From contig DASQIH010000111.1 in the NCBI GenBank assembly GCA_035631655.1, forward strand, positions 1-64,000: a DNA stretch of 64,000 nucleotides, given 5' to 3'. Shown here one piece after another: positions 59,317-64,000 of this stretch. The position numbers and the translations under genes were made by a program. The stretch's first letter is position 1; each line of letters opens with the position of its first letter. The notes beneath the pieces were generated by a model. That model made no database searches. It saw nothing but the letters and a program-made list of their open reading frames with translations, and had not been told where the DNA came from. The DNA comes from Gp1-AA122 sp035631655. GTDB lineage: Bacteria > Acidobacteriota > Terriglobia > Terriglobales > Acidobacteriaceae.

Positions 59317-60447
59317 TCATGAGGCTCCTTTAGGTTCGAGAGTGAAAAAGAATGTCGTACCTGAGCCAGGCGTCGATTGGGCCCAAATGCGTCCTCCATG
59401 CTTCGAGATGATCCTGTGCACGGTTGCTAAGCCGACCCCTGTGCCTTCGAACTCGTCCTGAAGATGAAGCCGTTGGAATACGCCGAATAGCTTGTCAGCG
59501 TATTTCATGTTGAGGCCCACGCCATTGTCGCGGATGAAAAACACGCGCTCACCGTCCAGTCTTGTTTCTCCTGCCTCTATAACGGCGTGGGTGCGATTAC
59601 GAGTGAACTTGACTGCATTGGCAAGGAGGTTCCAGGCCGCTTGTCTGGTCAGAGCTCGGTCGCAATTTGCGTGCGACAAGGGGCCTATGCACCAGCTGAC
59701 TTTGCGGTCGTGGATATCTGCTTGCAGGCTGGAAACAACTTCTTGGATCAAGGCCTGCAAATCTACGAGCTCGCGGCTGAGCGACTGCCGCCCTAAGCGC
59801 GCAAGGTTAAGTAAGGCATCCACCATTTGTGCCATTTGGGTGGTGCCGCGTCGAATCTGCTGCAAGCACCCCTTTTGGTCTGAGCTAAGGGAACTGGATG
59901 CTTCGTCCAGAAGAATCTTCGAGAATGCGTCGATTTGGCGCAACGGAGCACGAAGATCATGTGATACCGAGTAGCTGAATGCTTCCAACTCCTGATTCGA
60001 GGCTTCTAATTCGGCGAGTCTTGCCTGTAGTTCCAGATTCAGATTCCGAATCTCGTTTTCAGCGTGTTTCCTGTTGCTGATATCTCGAATCGCGGCAGTG
60101 ACATATGTCTCATGCTCCAGTCCCAGAGGACTGAGGCTAATCTCAACTGGAAACTCGGAGCCGTCTTTGCGCAAACCGTACAGCTCCAAACCGAGCCCCA
60201 TTGGGCGGACACGCGGGTCTTGGAAAAATTCTTCTCGATGTCGAATGTGGCCAGCGCGATAACGTTCCGGGGTCAGCACTTCGACGCTTTTGCCAAGCAA
60301 ATCCTCACGTGAGAATCCAAACAGCTTCTCGGTTTGCGAGTTGACCATGACAGTCAGCCCAGCTTGATCCACGATTACCATCGCATCGGGGGCACATTCG
60401 AGCAGGTCACGAAAAGGCCGGAGGATTGCGAGGTTACGGTGTGTCAT
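59317..60447 (-). CDS. PAS-domain histidine kinase (phytochrome-type HisKA)
   Basis: The start at ATG 60447 (MTHRNLAILRPFRDLLE) is preferred over 60519 because the extra residues do not fit the PAS fold. The 376-residue protein has one PAS domain (LLECAPDAMVIVDQAGLTVM, FGFSREDLLGKSVEVLTP) with a PAC motif. A HisKA follows, EAFSYSVSHDLRAPLRQIDA, of the type found in bacteriophytochromes, then a HATPase (NLLANAVKFTRNRTHAVIEA, GTGVGLATVHRIISKHGGRI). It is soluble. The hybrid kinase gene follows on the same strand. Confidence 0.9.
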   Translation of the reverse strand: MTHRNLAILRPFRDLLECAPDAMVIVDQAGLTVMVNSQTEKLFGFSREDLLGKSVEVLTPERYRAGHIRHREEFFQDPRVRPMGLGLELYGLRKDGSEFPVEISLSPLGLEHETYVTAAIRDISNRKHAENEIRNLNLELQARLAELEASNQELEAFSYSVSHDLRAPLRQIDAFSKILLDEASSSLSSDQKGCLQQIRRGTTQMAQMVDALLNLARLGRQSLSRELVDLQALIQEVVSSLQADIHDRKVSWCIGPLSHANCDRALTRQAAWNLLANAVKFTRNRTHAVIEAGETRLDGERVFFIRDNGVGLNMKYADKLFGVFQRLHLQDEFEGTGVGLATVHRIISKHGGRIWAQSTPGSGTTFFFTLEPKGAS

Positions 60448-60873
60448 GAATCGTTCTTGTCCGTACGCAGCCGTACATAATGCAGTCAGGAGGCCATTCA
60501 GCGGAGTTCGCACGAGCACGGGTAACTTATTGCAGTAGTAACTTTTTCTGGCGTACGCCCAAGTTCCCCAATTGTGTCTACGTTACGGTGTGACGACGAA
60601 GAGCCGTCGGTTACGAACGGCCGACACTCTCCGTAGAGGCTCTCTCTGTTCTACGCACTGGGTGGAGAGAGTTGACTGCTGGCATTCGATTGGGACATCA
60701 GCGAGGGCGAAGAAAAGGCGCAAGTGGCGCCAGCATGCCTGCAACCAGCTATAATCGCGGCGCATCTAGATTAGGGTGTTTAGAACCTGTCAGCCGGGGC
60801 AGTCGAAATCGATTGCTTGGCCCGCAGAAAGGGCCTGAGTTTGGCTGCTGCAAACCAAAGCCGCATAAGAAGT
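60448..60873. other. Divergent promoter region
   Basis: The region of 426 nt separates the PAS kinase and the AraC-type regulator. It contains a CTCTCTC / GAGAGAG inverted repeat around 60639-60672 with a long loop and no T-tract. No additional gene is supported. Confidence 0.35.
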
Positions 60874-62220
60874 GTGAATGACGGATTACCTCATGTCGAC
60901 TGCGTCGACCTTGTAGTTCACAAGGACGCGTCCATCCCAGGAACCGAGGAAGTGTCGGATTCCTGGCGGCGTTGTCTAACCGCACATCATCTTGATCCGG
61001 GTAATCGGGCCGCACCGCACATCATCACAGAGCGGGAAATTCAGGCTTCTCGCGAGCCCCTGCACAATCTCATCCTGGATGCCCAAGAGGAAATCGATCG
61101 CCTGTATGCCATTGTGCGACCACAAGACTACGTGGTTCTGCTATGCAATAGCGACGGAGTAGCGATCCAGCACAGAGGAAACGAGTCCAAAGCGGACGAT
61201 TTCAAGCACTGGGGGATCTGGCTGGGCGGTGTCTGGTCAGAGGAGGTGGAAGGCACCAATGGAATCGGGACTTGTATCGCTGAACATCGTCCCGCGATCG
61301 TACATCTGGGGCAGCATTTTCGGACACGGCACACTCACTTGAGCTGTGCGGGTGCCCCGATTTTCGATGCTCAGGGCAGACTGGCTGCCGTAGTGGATAC
61401 GTCCTCCATGAGTCCACAGACTACGGAGCAGTCACTGTCCATGGCCATGGCTGCCACAAAACTATCTGCACGCGGAATCGAGGAGCGTTTGTTCCGCGAG
61501 CATTTTCGACATGCGTGGAACATCGCAGCTGCTCCGTCTGGCGATAGTGATCGAGCGGTTCTGCTCGCAGTTGACAACGATCAAAGAATTCTGGGTGCAG
61601 ACAACGTCGCTCGCAGTGTCTTCGAGCTGAACGACCAGAAACTGAATCGGGGACTCATCCTGGCGGCTATTTTTGAGTACGACCCTTCGCTTTTTCGCTG
61701 CAAAAGGATGCAGGATATTGCCGCTGGTCTGCTACGCACGGGAACGGAGGAGCCTTGGAGTGTCTTGATAACTCCTCCAGTCTGTGGGATGAGCGGCTGG
61801 TGTTCTCACACAGACGCCCTAATCCACTCACGGCCGCGGCTGGGCATGCTCGGGAACCTGCCGGCGTCACTTACACCCAATTTGAATCGGGGAGGCCTTT
61901 CACCCGCGCGCGCTACCCGCATCTGCGAATACATCGATTCGCATCTGCAGGACAACATAGCTCTTGAAGTACTGGCTGAAATTGCGCAATTATCGGTTCA
62001 TCATTTTGCGCGTGCATTTCGACAATCGGTTGGGTTACCGCCCCATTCTTATGTAGTGCGCAGGCGAGTCCAGCGCGCACAGCAACTGCTGCGTAACACG
62101 GACATTCCCCTCTCAGAAATTGCGCTCATTGCAGGCTTCACCGACCAGAGTCACCTTGCCCGGCACTTCCGGCGAATTACGGGCGTTTCTCCTGGCCTGG
62201 CGCGCCGGAGACAACGGTAG
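60874..62220 (+). CDS. GAF - AraC-type transcriptional regulator
   Basis: The start is ambiguous: GTG 60874 gives 448 residues, while TTG 60817 adds 19. The N-terminal half resembles the sensory region of AcoR-type regulators (VSDSWRRCLTAHHLDPGN, then a GAF with VVLLCNSDGVAIQHRGNE and EEVEGTNGIGTCIAEHRPAI). The C terminus has an AraC/XylS double HTH (VLAEIAQLSVHHFARAFRQS, IPLSEIALIAGFTDQSHLAR). The usual sigma-54 AAA+ module of AcoR is absent, replaced by the AraC domain. It probably responds to a small aromatic or redox ligand. Confidence 0.85.
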   Translation: MNDGLPHVDCVDLVVHKDASIPGTEEVSDSWRRCLTAHHLDPGNRAAPHIITEREIQASREPLHNLILDAQEEIDRLYAIVRPQDYVVLLCNSDGVAIQHRGNESKADDFKHWGIWLGGVWSEEVEGTNGIGTCIAEHRPAIVHLGQHFRTRHTHLSCAGAPIFDAQGRLAAVVDTSSMSPQTTEQSLSMAMAATKLSARGIEERLFREHFRHAWNIAAAPSGDSDRAVLLAVDNDQRILGADNVARSVFELNDQKLNRGLILAAIFEYDPSLFRCKRMQDIAAGLLRTGTEEPWSVLITPPVCGMSGWCSHTDALIHSRPRLGMLGNLPASLTPNLNRGGLSPARATRICEYIDSHLQDNIALEVLAEIAQLSVHHFARAFRQSVGLPPHSYVVRRRVQRAQQLLRNTDIPLSEIALIAGFTDQSHLARHFRRITGVSPGLARRRQR

Positions 62221-62461
62221 AGGCTCAGGAACGGGCCTCAGACCTACGTCTCCTGCCGAAGTCGGAGACAACAATTCAGCAAGAATGTACCGATTACGGC
62301 CTGTTTGTCCAAGACGCACAATCCCCTTCCTTGTGATCATCAGGCCATGTGGGGAAACAGCAGAATATGAACCTGGATGGTCACGCTGGCGTGATACCTC
62401 GCCTCCTTGATCAGCCGACACGATAACCTGAAAACGAAAGTTTCCCCCCGGGAGGAACAAT

Positions 62462-64000
62462 ATGAGCGACAATGCAGCTCATCTCTCGGACCCAGAGCCA
62501 GACGGCATCCTTTCCCGCGTGCCGTATGCGCGCACCCTTTCGGACGAGCTCGCTGACGAGCTCGGCCGATATCGCCAACTGCTAGACTGCGTGCAGGCGA
62601 TAGTCTGGCGCGGTAACGCTCAAACCTTCCAATTCACTTTCGTTAGTCCCTATGCGGAAACATTGCTCGGTTATCCAGTCCAGCGCTGGTTGCGCGATCC
62701 GGCGTTTTGGAGAGAACACATCCATCCTGAGGACCGGGACTGGGCAGTACACTTCTGCGCTAAGGCAACAAGAGAGAAGAAATCGCACGAGTTTGATTAC
62801 CGCATGATGGCTGCCGACGGCAAGGTTGTCTGGCTCCATGGTGTAGTGCATGTGCTTGTGGAAGACGGTCAGGCATCGGAACTGATCGGCATCATGATCG
62901 ACATTACTGAGAAGAAGCAGGCCGAGGAGGCGCTCCGGCGAGGCGAAGACCGGCTTCGGAAAGTAGTCGACGTGATTCCGCAGCAAATCTGGAGCTGCGC
63001 ACCTGACGGCACACTTGATTTTTGTAACGAGCGATGGCGCTCGGAGCTGGGTCTTACTTTGGAAGAGGGACAAGGCGATGGCTGGCAGACGATCCTTCAC
63101 CCCGATGACCGGCAACGAGTCTTGACAGACTGGCACGAATCGGTGACGAATGGGACACCCTACGAACAGGAAGAGCGCCACCGGATGCGGGACGGACAAT
63201 ACCGTTGGTTCTTATCCCGCGGAGTGCCACTGCGTGATAGTGAAAGACAAATCGTCCGATGGTACGGAACGAACACAGACATCGATGATCAAAAACGTGC
63301 GCGAGAAGCGCTGCAAAAAAGTGAGCGACGGTGGCGTGGAGTTTTTGATAATTCCAAAATCGGCGTTGCCTTGCAGGACTCTTCTCTTCGCTATGTCGAT
63401 GCCAATGCAGCCTTTTGTCAGATCGTGGGCTATCGTCTCGATGAACTGCAGAAGATGACTTGCTTAGATATCACTTACGAGGAAGATCGTGAGCGATATA
63501 AGGCAATTATCAAGGAATTGACTAGCGGCAAACGGAACCACTTCGATCTGGAAAAGCGTTATCGCCGAAGGGACGGCGAATTGGTGTGGTCGCGGATCAA
63601 TGGGTCGAGCGTTGGCACGGCTGACTCTCCGCTTTGGGTGGTAATGGCCGAGGACATCACGAAACGCAAGCGTCTAGCTGATGAATTGCACCACGAGCGC
63701 GACCGCTTGCAGCTTCTCCTGGATCTTAACCATCGCTTCATCTCGAAATTAGATGTGCGGGAGTTTTTCCACGCCTTAATGGACGGCATACGCCTAATGG
63801 CAGGCTGGCAATGGGCAAGCATCCTCTTGCCGGAACCCTCATCAGACCGATTGTCCGTGTACCTGAGCTCTGATAACTCGTATTTGCGGGAGGGCTACAC
63901 GCTTCCCATTGATGGTTCCCTACAGGGCAAAGTCTATCGTTCGGCGAAACCAGTTGCATTTCGCATTGAGGATCTTCCGGGCCTATGTCCGGTGTATCGA
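62462..64000 (+). CDS. Multi-PAS/GAF signalling protein, 3' end outside window
   Basis: GGGAGGAA lies just before the ATG. The open frame runs to the last base (513 codons). Three PAS domains are visible (about 40-150, 165-280 and 290-400; for example PQQIWSCAPDGTLDFCNERW, FDNSKIGVALQDSSLRYVDA, QIVGYRLDEL), then an FhlA-type GAF beginning RLQLLLDLNHRFISKLDVRE. That GAF start is common in sigma-54-dependent activators, so an AAA+ and HTH may follow beyond the window; a kinase C terminus is also possible. Confidence 0.85.
   Translation, partial: MSDNAAHLSDPEPDGILSRVPYARTLSDELADELGRYRQLLDCVQAIVWRGNAQTFQFTFVSPYAETLLGYPVQRWLRDPAFWREHIHPEDRDWAVHFCAKATREKKSHEFDYRMMAADGKVVWLHGVVHVLVEDGQASELIGIMIDITEKKQAEEALRRGEDRLRKVVDVIPQQIWSCAPDGTLDFCNERWRSELGLTLEEGQGDGWQTILHPDDRQRVLTDWHESVTNGTPYEQEERHRMRDGQYRWFLSRGVPLRDSERQIVRWYGTNTDIDDQKRAREALQKSERRWRGVFDNSKIGVALQDSSLRYVDANAAFCQIVGYRLDELQKMTCLDITYEEDRERYKAIIKELTSGKRNHFDLEKRYRRRDGELVWSRINGSSVGTADSPLWVVMAEDITKRKRLADELHHERDRLQLLLDLNHRFISKLDVREFFHALMDGIRLMAGWQWASILLPEPSSDRLSVYLSSDNSYLREGYTLPIDGSLQGKVYRSAKPVAFRIEDLPGLCPVYR

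Noticed and set aside
1..64000. CRISPR arrays, complete insertion sequences, rRNA genes
   Set aside because: No regularly spaced repeats, no intact transposase and no rRNA-like segments were found on reading both strands; only recombinase remnants exist.

Overview
The window looks like a chromosomal segment of a free-living soil-type bacterium, most likely an Acidobacteriota (Terriglobia-like) member. This is inferred from gene content only: winged-helix/TPR signalling proteins, SpoIIE-type phosphatases with STAS partners, many multi-PAS kinases, YncE/phosphoesterase fusions, and a recombinase family I associate with that phylum. No rRNA or other phylogenetic marker is present. Two tRNA genes (His-GTG, Pro-TGG) are present. 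No CRISPR array or intact insertion sequence was seen.

Layout. 0-4 kb: a truncated secreted-type trypsin-like protease, a histone H1-like protein, a small secreted/membrane pair and a STAS protein. 4.3-17 kb: a phosphate-themed region with phoU (next to a decayed arsC and a Nudix hydrolase), three exported phosphoesterases (YncE-phosphoesterase fusion, phospholipase C family, nucleotide pyrophosphatase family) and a CHAD-HD fusion related to polyphosphate proteins. Five arrays of TTAACA-like hexamers phased at 11 bp lie upstream of these genes and resemble Pho boxes. 17-28 kb: a signalling/redox block with a PDZ-membrane-GAF-PP2C phosphatase, a dead methyltransferase, then a minus-strand series MEDS sensor, multi-PAS kinase, two response regulators, a receiver-glutaredoxin-like-thioredoxin reductase-like fusion and a cNMP-binding histidine kinase.

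28-39 kb: a plus-strand stress and detoxification run: Ohr peroxidase, zinc alcohol dehydrogenase, YceI-like protein, a G+C-rich DUF6130 cassette between 18-bp direct repeats, cysteine hydrolase, SnoaL-like protein, a TolC/EmrA/EmrB-type tripartite exporter, a double universal stress protein, a cytidylate kinase-like protein and a small Cys-rich protein. 39-44.5 kb: a CmoM-like methyltransferase coupled to a radical SAM/SPASM protein, convergent with DoxX, GT2, DUF2064 and GT-C glycosyltransferase genes, a probable small-molecule or glycoconjugate pathway of unknown product. 44.6-46.6 kb: two exported proteins diverging from a perfect 20-bp palindrome. That palindrome is also found upstream of ohr, and the leftward gene here is preceded by the remnant of a second ohr.

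46.7-56.1 kb: an integration hotspot holding tRNA-His, tRNA-Pro, a 3' fragment of a tRNA-Ser, two broken tyrosine recombinases, a headless serine recombinase and short copies of its 3' end. Between these lie intact genes: a UDP-glucose dehydrogenase homologue lacking the catalytic Cys, a 2'-5' RNA ligase-like protein, a winged-helix/TPR regulator and an unusual STAS-TM-cupin fusion. 56-64 kb: a sensory block with a hybrid multi-PAS kinase, a PAS kinase, a GAF/AraC regulator and a PAS-GAF protein running off the window.
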